A stretch of DNA of 64,000 bases from Faecalispora anaeroviscerum (GTDB taxonomy: Bacteria > Bacillota > Clostridia > Oscillospirales > Acutalibacteraceae): assembly GCF_947568225.1 (NCBI RefSeq), contig NZ_CANOOQ010000001.1, forward strand, positions 1,674,001 to 1,738,000, written 5' to 3'. The position numbers and the translations under genes were made by a program. Below the pieces are notes generated by a model. It was not told the DNA's origin, searched no databases, and was given only the letters and a program-made list of their open reading frames with translations. Shown here piece by piece: positions 8,354 to 17,070 of this stretch (position 1 is the stretch's first letter; each line of letters starts with the position of its first letter).

Positions 8354-8582
8354 TTGTGCATCCCCTTTGCGGTAATAGTTAAGTTGCGCTAAACCAAATT
8401 CCGGCTCTAACGCAAGCCCAGCCTCGCCGTATTCATTGCCCCCCCGCAAAGGATTTTTCACAATCACTGCTGACTGCGGCAACAGAGCGAAGCCGATGTT
8501 TCTCAGATGCAAACGCAACGAGTAAAAGAAAGCGTGTTTCTCAGAAAGATACAAATATCATCCTTTCAGAACACTCTTTAAG

Positions 8583-8611
8583 ATAATAAAGTGAAAAACG
8601 CGATTTGTCAA
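8583..8611 (-). promoter_or_regulatory. sigma-A promoter of the pot operon
   Basis: TTGACA (8606-8611) and TATTAT (8583-8588) with a 17-base spacer. It leaves an untranslated leader of about 220 bases before potA, in which no known riboswitch was recognised. Confidence 0.8.
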
Positions 8612-8992
8612 GATATGATTTGATTTTTTACCGAATTTTGATATTTAGTGAATATATTACGCGCATCATACGGGTTTTTATCGATTTTTCTTCCATATCC
8701 TTTGATTTTCACACTTTTTATTATCGGCAATTCCCTTTAAACAGTCGGATGAAAGACTGTGGGTTTCTACCCCTTCCCACGGCGGGAGGGGAACAACGCA
8801 ATCCCCTTTTTTAAATGACATTGCGATACCACTCCCTGAAAATAAAAGAGCGGCAGGGAGGAAAGCCCGCCCTGCCGGAAAAAAGAAATATCCAGTATGG
8901 TTCAAAAGGATTTGATCGGCATTTACTATTACCAGTATACCACCGATGTAAAGCCAGCGCCAATGCGGCACACTGCAAAACGGCGCGCGCAA
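8612..8992. other. gap between pot promoter and NlpC/P60 gene
   Basis: No gene seen. Besides the wall-hydrolase terminator, an imperfect GC palindrome lies at about 8770-8793 (CCCCTTCCC / GGCGGGAGGGG), similar in style to extragenic hairpins elsewhere in the window. Confidence 0.4.
8838..8877 (-). terminator. Rho-independent terminator downstream of the NlpC/P60 gene
   Basis: CGGCAGGG (8851-8858) pairs with CCCTGCCG (8870-8877); the minus-strand RNA then reads CTCTTTTATTTTC. Confidence 0.75.
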
Positions 8993-9784
8993 TCAGGAAG
9001 CCGGGGCCAGAAGCTCCTCGGCAGCCTGCATCACATCAGAAGGCACCGGGTCACTTACCGCTGTTTGCTGCACAGCGGCTTGTTCCTCCGCCAGCGCCGC
9101 AGCCTGACATGCCTGCGCCTCAGGTGTTAAAGCACTCCCGTCAATAATACCATCGTCCCCGATGGTGTAAATCTTATCCCCGATGGTGCGGGTCGTCTTA
9201 ATAGCATATTCGCCGTTCTCATAGTAATATTCGTTTCCATCATATGTAACAAATCCCGTAGAGGGGTAGCTCAGCTGGGTCAGCTTGAACCATGTCGTCC
9301 ATTTATTTCTGGCACGCCCGAAAACGGCTTCTTTTTTTACGTCGTACCCGACATCGCGGTTATCGATGGCAGTGTTATTGCCAACGTAAACGCCAACGTG
9401 GCCCGGCTGGTACAGAATCAGGCCATGCGTTCTGGGCAAAGAGGACGAGTCACTGTAATTGATGGTTCCTTTAGACTTGGCCGCCTTCAGCATCCCGCTG
9501 CCGGTACCGGAAACAGCTGACAGACTGGGATTGGGATTCGTCTTTTCTCCCGTCCACCACAAATAGGATTTGATCAGGCCGGAGCAGTCCGTATAGCGTG
9601 CTCCGTTTCTTATCTGACCGTAGGAGCCGTAATTATATTTCCATTTTTCGGTATAGGCTTTCAAGACATGCTCGGACAAGCCGACGCTGGTCTTCACTTC
9701 TGCCGCCTGTGCGGGCACGCACAGACCGGTAACGGTTAACAGACAAAAAGCAAACGCAGCGACTGCCGCCAATAATTTCTGCAT
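8993..9784 (-). CDS. Secreted NlpC/P60-like cell wall hydrolase
   Basis: A 263-residue exported protein. Residues 1-27 are a signal peptide ending in VPAQA. The catalytic core (about 45-180) has the cysteine in TDCSGLIKSYLWW and the histidine in PGHVGVYVG, the order expected of NlpC/P60 endopeptidases that cut peptidoglycan stem peptides; a polar third residue likely follows in the DNRDVG segment. After the core comes a short repeat-like module rich in Tyr and Gly (YDGNEYYYENGEY, DKIYTIGDDG) that may bind the wall, then an Ala/Gln-rich tail. The ATG at 9784 is used because AGGGAGG precedes it; an upstream in-frame start would spoil the signal peptide. It is monocistronic, and a WalR-like box lies upstream. 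Confidence 0.85.
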   Translation of the reverse strand: MQKLLAAVAAFAFCLLTVTGLCVPAQAAEVKTSVGLSEHVLKAYTEKWKYNYGSYGQIRNGARYTDCSGLIKSYLWWTGEKTNPNPSLSAVSGTGSGMLKAAKSKGTINYSDSSSLPRTHGLILYQPGHVGVYVGNNTAIDNRDVGYDVKKEAVFGRARNKWTTWFKLTQLSYPSTGFVTYDGNEYYYENGEYAIKTTRTIGDKIYTIGDDGIIDGSALTPEAQACQAAALAEEQAAVQQTAVSDPVPSDVMQAAEELLAPAS

Positions 9785-9830
9785 CCCTGAAATCCTCCCT
9801 GTTTTCAAATCATTTGCGAAAAGCATCCGC

Positions 9831-9866
9831 ATTACAAAATATTACAACTGTAACAAATTGGTTACA
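9831..9866 (-). promoter_or_regulatory. WalR (YycF)-like operator upstream of the wall hydrolase
   Basis: On the minus strand TGTAAC-N5-TGTTAC (9850-9866) matches the published WalR consensus TGTWAH-N5-TGTWAH, and it also forms a 9-bp inverted repeat. Two more half-sites, TGTAAT-N4-TGTAAT, follow at 9831-9846, with one base less between them. Location 50-80 bases upstream of a wall hydrolase start fits the WalRK regulon. Confidence 0.55.
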
Positions 9867-10063
9867 GTTTAACATAATCATTGGAAGATTTCAAGTTAAA
9901 ATTCAATTATTTTGTTTTTATTGAAAAACGATTTGTAGAAAATAACAGGAATATTTTATCATAATCAACAAAAACCGTCCTGTGGTGCAAATTTTCGGGG
10001 GTTGTCCCTCTCTGAATTATGTCACCTAAAGATTCACACTGCTCTTTCGTGGTTAACCAACAG

Positions 10064-10465
10064 CTACAGCCAAATCACAAAGCAAAAGGGATGCCCCGCG
10101 GGATCAATCATGGTAATCCATTTTTCAGCGTCATACTGCACGCTGGCCTTTACCGCCCCGCAGGAAACAGCATGCTGTACGGCAAGCTCCAGCTGTTCCT
10201 GGTTGTGTACCGTAAAATCCAAATGGGTCATTTGCTGCTGAGCGCCCGGTTCGTCCGGCCACACAGGCGTAATGTAGTCTTCGTTTTGCTGAAAGGCAAT
10301 TTTCACACCGCCGGACGGAGAAATAATATCCGTCCACTCACCCTCTTCACCATAATTTTTCTTCCAGCCCAAAAGTCGGATGTAAAAATCTGATAAAGCG
10401 GCCATATCTTTGCACTCCAACACAACAGCGTCAAGCGCAATCGGCAGTAACCCTTTCGTATTCAT
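10064..10465 (-). CDS. VOC (glyoxalase/bleomycin resistance) family protein
   Basis: A 133-residue protein of the vicinal oxygen chelate superfamily. Two beta-alpha-beta-beta-beta units are visible: the first begins ALDAVVLECKDMAALSDFY and ends near IAFQQNEDY, and the second begins MTHLDFTVHNQEQLELAV and ends in MIDPAGHPFCFVIWL. The potential metal ligands are the His in the second unit and Glu residues near the strand ends; the first ligand position is Asp, so the metal site may be incomplete. Such proteins act as lyases, dioxygenases or drug-binding proteins, and the substrate here is unknown. AGAGGTG precedes the ATG by five bases. It is a stand-alone gene downstream of the cyclic-di-GMP pair. 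Confidence 0.85.
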   Translation of the reverse strand: MNTKGLLPIALDAVVLECKDMAALSDFYIRLLGWKKNYGEEGEWTDIISPSGGVKIAFQQNEDYITPVWPDEPGAQQQMTHLDFTVHNQEQLELAVQHAVSCGAVKASVQYDAEKWITMIDPAGHPFCFVIWL

Positions 10466-10540
10466 AACAGCACCTCTTTTTTTCTGATCACACCATGATT
10501 TCGAGAGCGGATATTGCTAGACGCTACCAAAATCAAAGCA

Positions 10541-13500
10541 TTACGGTAACTGAGGCTGAAACTCCTGATCCGCTCCTGTCATTTCAGAGGAAAGTGTGTT
10601 CTCCTTTTGAGTACACAAATTTTCTCGCAGCAAAGTCTCCGCCTTATTTGCGGGCATCGGCCGGTAATAGTAAAAGCCCTGCACCTCGTCGCACATTTTC
10701 TGGCTGAGAAATGCAAGCTGCGGCTCTGTTTCTACGCCCTCGGCAATTACTTTCATCCTTAAATTCTTGGCAAGATTGATAATGATTTTTGAGATTGCCC
10801 GGTCTTTACTGTCCTTCTCAATCCCGTGAACAAATTGCGTGTCCATTTTAATTCGGTCTATGGGCAGAAGCTTTAGCCGGCTGAGGGAGGAATACTCTGT
10901 TCCAAAATCATCTATGGAAATGGACACTCCCAGCGCCTTTAACTGATGGAGCATGGAAACAATGTTGTCTGTATTGCCATTAGCCACACTCTCAGTAATC
11001 TCCAGTTCCAGGCAGTGCGGCGGCAGATTTGTTGTTTGCAATATTTCCTCTACCAGCTGGTGAAACTTCGGATTCCGGAGCTGCTGCACGGAAACGTTGA
11101 CCGCCATACGCAGATTTTCACAGCCCATCTCCAGCCAGCGCTTATTCTGCAGGCAGGCCTCACGCATCACCCATTCACCAATTGCGTAAATCAGCCCGGT
11201 CTGCTCCGCCAGCGGGATAAATTCCGCTGGGCCGACGATCCCTCGCTCCGGCAGATTCCAGCGGACCAGGGCCTCCATCCCAACAATCTGGCGCGTGGCC
11301 ACGTCGATCTGTGGCTGGTAGTACAGCACAAGCTGATTCTTTTCCAGCGCATGGTAGAGCCGGTTAACCATCTGCGTTTTTTCCTGTATTTCATCCTTCA
11401 TCTCCTGGGAGCAAATCACATAACGGCCTTTTCCCTCACTTTTCGCGCGGTACATGGCTGTATCCGCATTTTTGAGGAGGAGTTCCGGAGCATCCCCATC
11501 CTGCGGGTAAAGAGCCACACCGGCACTCACCGTAACAAAAAATTCCTGCTCCGCCAACTGAATCGGCCTCTGCACCACCTCCATCAGCCGGTCCATCACC
11601 CTAATCAGCTCCTCCCCGGAGGAAATCTGGTTGAGCATCAGGATAAATTCATCCCCGCCAAAGCGGGCCACTTCGTCCCCAGTCCGAATCGACTTTTTCA
11701 GCGCCTTAGAAACCTCCATCAAAAGTCGGTCTCCCTGATCATGCCCCAAGGTATCGTTTACCGACTTGAACGCGTCGAGATCCAGAAACACAACGCCGAT
11801 CATTTTATGGGCCTTTTCCGCGCTGCAAATCTGTTCCGCGAGCTTTTTCTTGAATTGGGTGCGGTTGAGCAGACCGGTCAGCTGATCGTGAAATGCAAGA
11901 TAATTCAGCTTCTTCTCGTCATCCGCCTTAATCACAGCGTCGGAAAGGATCAGCCCAACAATCTCGATAAACGCGATCGAATCCAGATTCCACATAGAAA
12001 GAGGGCGGCTTGCGTGAAACCCGAGGAACCCCATAATCCCACCCTTGCTCCGGATCGGTACGGCGACAAGCGCACGAATGCTGTGCGCAAGCAGCAGGGC
12101 CCGCAGCTTTGCGGCCGCACGGGGCAGGAAGCGGGTATCCTTCAGTACAAGAGCCTCTTTGTCTTTCAACTGCCGGAAGATTTCCGGACAGATGCTTTGC
12201 GTTGCGTCGTCTAAAGTATTTGGGGGCCGATCAGTTGCTTGGGATACCCACTCCACCGCATAACGCACGGTGGCCGTTTTCGTATTCAGCAGCACCAGAT
12301 AGGCCCGGTCGCATTCGATGAAGCTTCCACACCGCTCCAGCGCCGCATACAGCTTTGTATCAATGTTCAGCTCGCGGGAGGACACGAAGCTGTGAGAAAT
12401 ATCTGACGCGATGGACTGCATGGTAAGATGATTACTGTTTTCCCTGAGCCTGCTTGTATAGATTTTATTCACATACAGCGCAAAGGCTGCGGCAAAGAGA
12501 ATCACTCCGATTCGGCCCAGATAATTTTTCTCCGACACGATAAGCACCTCGGGCGGTGTGTACCCCCACGCAAATAGTTGTGTTAAAAACGCGGAGACGA
12601 TCACGGTCGATAGGATAATCAGCCGGTTAAACAGCAGGCAAATAATCATCAGCACAAATGCAAATGACCAGGAAACATCGATTCCCCTGTCGGAAAACCA
12701 AAGCGTATAAAATGGAATCATCAACGCAAAAGACAAGGACACCAGCATCTCCTTAGCAATGTCCTTAAGCTGCAAATGTTCAACGGAAGCTAAAAAGATC
12801 GCGAAAATCACCAGCAGTCCGCTCACCGCTTCCACGGGAATTGCATTCTCATGCTCGTCATAAAAAGACCGGCCGGCAAACAGAAGAGCCGCACCAACAA
12901 ATAACACCAGCCCCAAATACAGGTAAACATTCGTACGGGTTGATTTAGAAAGGATCATCTCATTCTGGCTGATGGCGGCCGGCTGCAGAAAATGATACCG
13001 GTTGATGCAGTAGCCGACCGCAAAAATCATTACGAGCGCAAAGACAGCAGACACCTGCGGAAAACGAACGGGAAGAAATGCGGGCAGAACGTCTGTTGCA
13101 TACCCCAGCACTGAGGCTATTAAAAAAGAGAAGGTGATGATTTTCGCCTGCTTCTTCTCATTGCTCGAGGAGGAACGTTTCCCCCACCGCAGCAACAGCA
13201 CTGCGGCCAAGGTGACATAAAGGACGATATAAATATAGTAACACCAATCCCATCCGTCCGTTTTTGAAGTATTCACCCAGCCGTATTGTGTGCGAACCAG
13301 CGTATCGGGATTTAGTCCGAAAAGGGGAAAAACGGTAAAGGCACAAATCGCTAAAGCGGCGGGCAGATAGATCAGTAAAAACAGCCACCGTTTCTTCAGC
13401 AGCGCCTCTCGTCCCGTCAGCAGCAGAACAGCGTGCATCGTCAGGCTGCCGATCATTCCCCAGCCCAGCGGCGCAACGCGACGGCCGATCGCGCAGATTT

Positions 13501-13693
13501 CCTCCGTTCGGGCCGCGCCGGTCAGTGCAAGGCCAAACGCCCACACGGCCAGCGCCGCGCAGATTGCCAAAAACAGCCGATTCAGGCGCGTCAAGCTGCC
13601 GCCAACGGCGTAAAGCCCGCAGGCCACAGACGCACCGCAGGTCATTAAAAGCAGTACGCTGTACGTTTCTTTGATCAAATAATCACTCTCCAT
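10541..13693 (-). CDS. Membrane GAF-GGDEF-EAL cyclic-di-GMP turnover protein (intact motifs)
   Basis: A 1050-residue bifunctional-type signalling protein. Residues 1-420 hold about twelve membrane helices in two blocks, like the 7TM-type sensor of some histidine kinases plus a second block. A GAF domain follows (about 430-590), then GGDEF (about 610-775, motif RFGGDEF near 679 with the upstream DLDAFKSVNDTLGHDQGD signature), then EAL (about 785-1030: EALVRW near 806, ELEITES, IDDFGTEYS near 928, KMD, AEGVET, QGFYYYRP). All main catalytic residues of both domains are present, so it could make or break cyclic-di-GMP. The start is ATG 13693 with only a weak ribosome binding site, 42 bases downstream of its paralogue, so the two are probably co-transcribed and perhaps translationally coupled. 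Confidence 0.92.
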   Translation of the reverse strand: MESDYLIKETYSVLLLMTCGASVACGLYAVGGSLTRLNRLFLAICAALAVWAFGLALTGAARTEEICAIGRRVAPLGWGMIGSLTMHAVLLLTGREALLKKRWLFLLIYLPAALAICAFTVFPLFGLNPDTLVRTQYGWVNTSKTDGWDWCYYIYIVLYVTLAAVLLLRWGKRSSSSNEKKQAKIITFSFLIASVLGYATDVLPAFLPVRFPQVSAVFALVMIFAVGYCINRYHFLQPAAISQNEMILSKSTRTNVYLYLGLVLFVGAALLFAGRSFYDEHENAIPVEAVSGLLVIFAIFLASVEHLQLKDIAKEMLVSLSFALMIPFYTLWFSDRGIDVSWSFAFVLMIICLLFNRLIILSTVIVSAFLTQLFAWGYTPPEVLIVSEKNYLGRIGVILFAAAFALYVNKIYTSRLRENSNHLTMQSIASDISHSFVSSRELNIDTKLYAALERCGSFIECDRAYLVLLNTKTATVRYAVEWVSQATDRPPNTLDDATQSICPEIFRQLKDKEALVLKDTRFLPRAAAKLRALLLAHSIRALVAVPIRSKGGIMGFLGFHASRPLSMWNLDSIAFIEIVGLILSDAVIKADDEKKLNYLAFHDQLTGLLNRTQFKKKLAEQICSAEKAHKMIGVVFLDLDAFKSVNDTLGHDQGDRLLMEVSKALKKSIRTGDEVARFGGDEFILMLNQISSGEELIRVMDRLMEVVQRPIQLAEQEFFVTVSAGVALYPQDGDAPELLLKNADTAMYRAKSEGKGRYVICSQEMKDEIQEKTQMVNRLYHALEKNQLVLYYQPQIDVATRQIVGMEALVRWNLPERGIVGPAEFIPLAEQTGLIYAIGEWVMREACLQNKRWLEMGCENLRMAVNVSVQQLRNPKFHQLVEEILQTTNLPPHCLELEITESVANGNTDNIVSMLHQLKALGVSISIDDFGTEYSSLSRLKLLPIDRIKMDTQFVHGIEKDSKDRAISKIIINLAKNLRMKVIAEGVETEPQLAFLSQKMCDEVQGFYYYRPMPANKAETLLRENLCTQKENTLSSEMTGADQEFQPQLP

Positions 13694-13735
13694 TTGCCAT
13701 TGCGGGCACTTCGCCCTTTCGCAACCCGCATTCCC

Positions 13736-16700
13736 TTATGATTCCTGCCGCATCCCGTTGCGGCCAAAGTCAGGACAACGGCGAAAAATCTCCTCCAACT
13801 CCCCGGGGGGCATGGGCCTGAAATAATAATAGCCCTGAACCTCATCACACATCTTCTGGCTTAAAAAACGCAGCTGCTCTTCGGTTTCCACACCTTCTGC
13901 AATCACCTTCATCTCAAGGCTTTTCGCCAGATGAATGATGACCTGCGCGATTGCACGGTCTTTATCGCTATGCTCAATGCCCCATACAAATTGTATATCC
14001 ATCTTGATCCGGTCGATCGGCAGCAGCTTTAATCGTTCCAACAACGAATACTCTGTTCCAAAATCACCAATCGATATAGAAACACCCAACCGTTTCAGCC
14101 GGTTCATTAAAACAACCATGTCGCCAACCCTGCCGTTAGCTACGCTCTCGGTTACCTCTAGTTCCAGATATTCCGGGGGCAGCTCCGTTTTGTGCAGCAC
14201 ATCCGCCACCTGCTGCACAAAGCCCCTGTTTTCCAGCTGCTGTACAGAAATATTAACCGAGATGCGAACCGGAGGGAGTCCCATATTCTGCCATGATTTA
14301 CACTGTGCGCAGGCAGTTTCGAGTACCCATGCTCCGATGGGCTGAATTAGGCCCGTCTGTTCGGCCAGGGGGATAAAAACGGCTGGGCTGACAAATCCGC
14401 GATCGGGCAGCTCCCACCGCAGAAGAGCCTCAATCCCCATGATCTCACCGGTTTTCAGGTCGATCTGCGGCTGATAGTGGACGCTGAGCTGCTTTTTTTC
14501 CATGGCCCGGTAAAGCAGATTGCTCAGCCTAGCGTTTTCCATGGCTTTCTCTTTATAGGCCTGCAAACACAGAGCGAACTGGTTCTTACCCATTCCTTTC
14601 GCTTCGTACATTGCAATATCGGCATGTTTCATCAGTGTTTCCGCATCTGTTCCGTCGCATGGATACCGGGACACGCCGATGCTGCCAGTCATATAAAAAT
14701 TCTGACCGTGCAGAATGATCGGTCTTTGAATGGCCTCCAAAATCCCACGGACCGTCTGAATAAGCTTGTCCTCATCTGATGCCTGACTCAGCATCAGTAC
14801 AAATTCATCCCCGCCGATCCGCGCCACCACGTCGCCCGGCCCAATGCTGCCGGCAATCGCCTTCGATACCCGCTGGAGAATCAGGTCGCCCATATCATGC
14901 CCCGTGGTATCGTTAATGGATTTAAAGGCGTCGAGATCGATAAAAGCGACCCCGATTTTTGCATTGCTCCTCTTGGCACGCTCGATTTCCAGATTTAACT
15001 GATGCTTGAATGACAAGCGGTTTGGCAGCCCCGTGAGCGGATCGTGATACGCGGCCCATTTGATCTTTTTGCGATCATCTACCTTAGCGGCCGCATCGGT
15101 GACCGTATCGGCCACAATTGATAAAAAAAGCGGCGGCTCCTCCGCCCAGTTTTTGTCCGCAGACGATGTGGCAAAGCTCATAAGACCAAACTCTTCCCCG
15201 TGCCTGACGAGGGGCGTGAGGACAAATCCGCGGATTCCCATCTGCTCAAGCTGTTCCTTGATTATTTTATCCTTCAGCACAAGCTGCTCCACATCCGGCA
15301 CCGCAAGCACCCGGCTTTCGGGGATCCTCTCGGAAAGCTCCTTACACAAAAAAGGCGAGCCGCTTTTGCAGATGGAGTGGATGGAAGTCACTTCATCTGC
15401 CCGCCATTCGCGGCAATAATGAATGACGCCAGTTTCCATGTTCCAAAGAGCCAAATAGGCCCACTCGCACTGGAGGAACGAGCCACACCTCAAAAGGACG
15501 CTTTCCATCTTCTCATCGAAGCTGTGTTCATCCACTGAAACCATACTGTACGCAATTTCGGCAATCAGCGTCTGCCGGTATGCGTACCCGGCATTTTCCT
15601 TGAGCCTGCTCCGGTACACCTTGCTGATATAAAAGCTCATCATTCCGGTCAGCGCGATCAGGCCCAACCGGATCATATAATCCGCGGAATCGAGCGTTAC
15701 CACCGCAAACGGTGTAACACAATAGACCAGCAGCTGAGTCTGGCCGGCAGAAAGCAGAACGGTAATGAGCAGAATCCGTTTATTAAACAGCAGGCTGACC
15801 ATCAGAAGCGGGAAAAAAAACGACCAGATGGTAATGCTGCCATAAACAATAAACCGCAGCGTGACAAAAGGGATCAGCAGAGAAAACAGTACTGCAAAAA
15901 CAAGCTCCTTGAACAGCTCGTCAAGCGCAAGCCTGCTGAGAAGTAAAGTGACACCGCCGATCAGCACCAGCAGTCCACTCAACAAAAAGGTGGATGGCTG
16001 CGCGGTTTCCCGATAAAAGAAGTGCTGGTTGAACAGATTCATCATGCTCCCGATCAGGAAGAAAAAGCCTAAAATCCGATACACCATGGTGCGGTTTGCC
16101 CGGTCTAATATGGTTTCGTTGGGATTTGCTGCATCCGGCTGCATAAAGCCAGATCGTCTGACGCAATGGCTGATCGCCAGAATAGGCAGCATAAAAAAGA
16201 GTGGCGCAATACTCGGCTTCTCAATCTCCCGCAAAGGCAGAACCAGCTCTACGGCCGTGCTGAGCGCAATGCAAACCCACAGTGAATTCAGCAACAGACC
16301 GGCCTGCTTTTGCACTTTTGCGGGTTCCGTCTTTGAGCTCCAGTTTTTCAGAATCAGCACAATGAAAAGAAGGCAGACAATGTAATAGCAGTAAAATGCG
16401 TGATACCAGGCGTTTGAGATCATGTTTGCACAGCCAAGCGCCGTTGGGAGTATACCGCCCTTCACAGACCCAAGCAGCGGCTGCACCGTCAGGCCATAGA
16501 TGAGCACCGCGCCCGGCGCGTAGATCAGCAGGGAAACCCATGGCTTTTTCGCAAATGAGGAATGCCCGGTCAAATACAGGATATAATGCAGCAGGAACCC
16601 AAACATGGTTACATAGCCGACGGGTGCAAGGACGCTCCCAGCAAATCGGATCATTGGTAAGGAGCCGGCGGCCTGAATGGCCAGACCAAGCGTCCAGAGG

Positions 16701-16837
16701 AAAAAGGAAACTCCCATGGCTGTAAATATTTTGTTGATGGAAGGCCTGTAGTTTCCCTGAACCGTATACAACACGCACGCAACCGAAGCGCCGCCGCTCG
16801 CCGTCAGCAGCACCGGTAACAGCAAAGAGAGTCTCAC
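13736..16837 (-). CDS. Membrane GAF-GGDEF-EAL paralogue with altered EAL metal ligand
   Basis: A 1033-residue paralogue of the next gene with the same order: two blocks of membrane helices (1-420), GAF-like region, GGDEF (motif ARIGGDEF near 673) and EAL (EALLRW near 802). The EAL domain carries IGDFGTEYS in place of IDDFGT: residue 924 is Gly (codon 14066-14068) where the first Asp, a metal ligand in studied EAL phosphodiesterases, is expected. Breakdown activity may therefore be lost while cyclase activity is kept. The start is GTG at 16837, seven bases after GGAGG; a TTG further upstream (16882) lacks such a site. It is first in a two-gene unit and is divergent from the AraC regulator. Confidence 0.9.
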   Translation of the reverse strand: MRLSLLLPVLLTASGGASVACVLYTVQGNYRPSINKIFTAMGVSFFLWTLGLAIQAAGSLPMIRFAGSVLAPVGYVTMFGFLLHYILYLTGHSSFAKKPWVSLLIYAPGAVLIYGLTVQPLLGSVKGGILPTALGCANMISNAWYHAFYCYYIVCLLFIVLILKNWSSKTEPAKVQKQAGLLLNSLWVCIALSTAVELVLPLREIEKPSIAPLFFMLPILAISHCVRRSGFMQPDAANPNETILDRANRTMVYRILGFFFLIGSMMNLFNQHFFYRETAQPSTFLLSGLLVLIGGVTLLLSRLALDELFKELVFAVLFSLLIPFVTLRFIVYGSITIWSFFFPLLMVSLLFNKRILLITVLLSAGQTQLLVYCVTPFAVVTLDSADYMIRLGLIALTGMMSFYISKVYRSRLKENAGYAYRQTLIAEIAYSMVSVDEHSFDEKMESVLLRCGSFLQCEWAYLALWNMETGVIHYCREWRADEVTSIHSICKSGSPFLCKELSERIPESRVLAVPDVEQLVLKDKIIKEQLEQMGIRGFVLTPLVRHGEEFGLMSFATSSADKNWAEEPPLFLSIVADTVTDAAAKVDDRKKIKWAAYHDPLTGLPNRLSFKHQLNLEIERAKRSNAKIGVAFIDLDAFKSINDTTGHDMGDLILQRVSKAIAGSIGPGDVVARIGGDEFVLMLSQASDEDKLIQTVRGILEAIQRPIILHGQNFYMTGSIGVSRYPCDGTDAETLMKHADIAMYEAKGMGKNQFALCLQAYKEKAMENARLSNLLYRAMEKKQLSVHYQPQIDLKTGEIMGIEALLRWELPDRGFVSPAVFIPLAEQTGLIQPIGAWVLETACAQCKSWQNMGLPPVRISVNISVQQLENRGFVQQVADVLHKTELPPEYLELEVTESVANGRVGDMVVLMNRLKRLGVSISIGDFGTEYSLLERLKLLPIDRIKMDIQFVWGIEHSDKDRAIAQVIIHLAKSLEMKVIAEGVETEEQLRFLSQKMCDEVQGYYYFRPMPPGELEEIFRRCPDFGRNGMRQES

Positions 16838-16997
16838 CTTTTTTCCTCCAAACAACAAATCCTTCTGTCGTACGGTTAACAAAATAGTTATTAAAATGAT
16901 AAAAAAACTTGTTATATTATTTTATCGGTTCCACTTTTCAGGAATGAAGAGAGCAAAATTTCATAATGGATATTGGTTTATGAAAACAGATACTCAA

Positions 16998-17026
16998 TTG
17001 CAAAAAATTCAACTTTCGTTTATAGT
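16998..17026 (+). promoter_or_regulatory. probable sigma-A promoter of the AraC-type regulator
   Basis: TTGCAA (16998-17003) and TATAGT (17021-17026) with a 17-base spacer, 45 bases before the ATG. Confidence 0.55.
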
Positions 17027-17070
17027 GGAAATACAGAGACCAATGAATTTGGATCTGGACGAGGTGTGAT

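Noticed and set aside
8354..8560. Riboswitch in the potA leader
   Set aside because: The leader is long, but no known aptamer pattern or terminator/antiterminator pair was recognised.
10946..12214. 422-codon plus-strand frame opposite the GGDEF-EAL gene
   Set aside because: Shadow of the GGDEF and EAL coding region, no ribosome binding site.
16838..16960. Possible sigma-D promoter upstream of the GGDEF-EAL pair
   Set aside because: An ACCGATAA sequence is present near 16920, but no TAAA at the right distance upstream.
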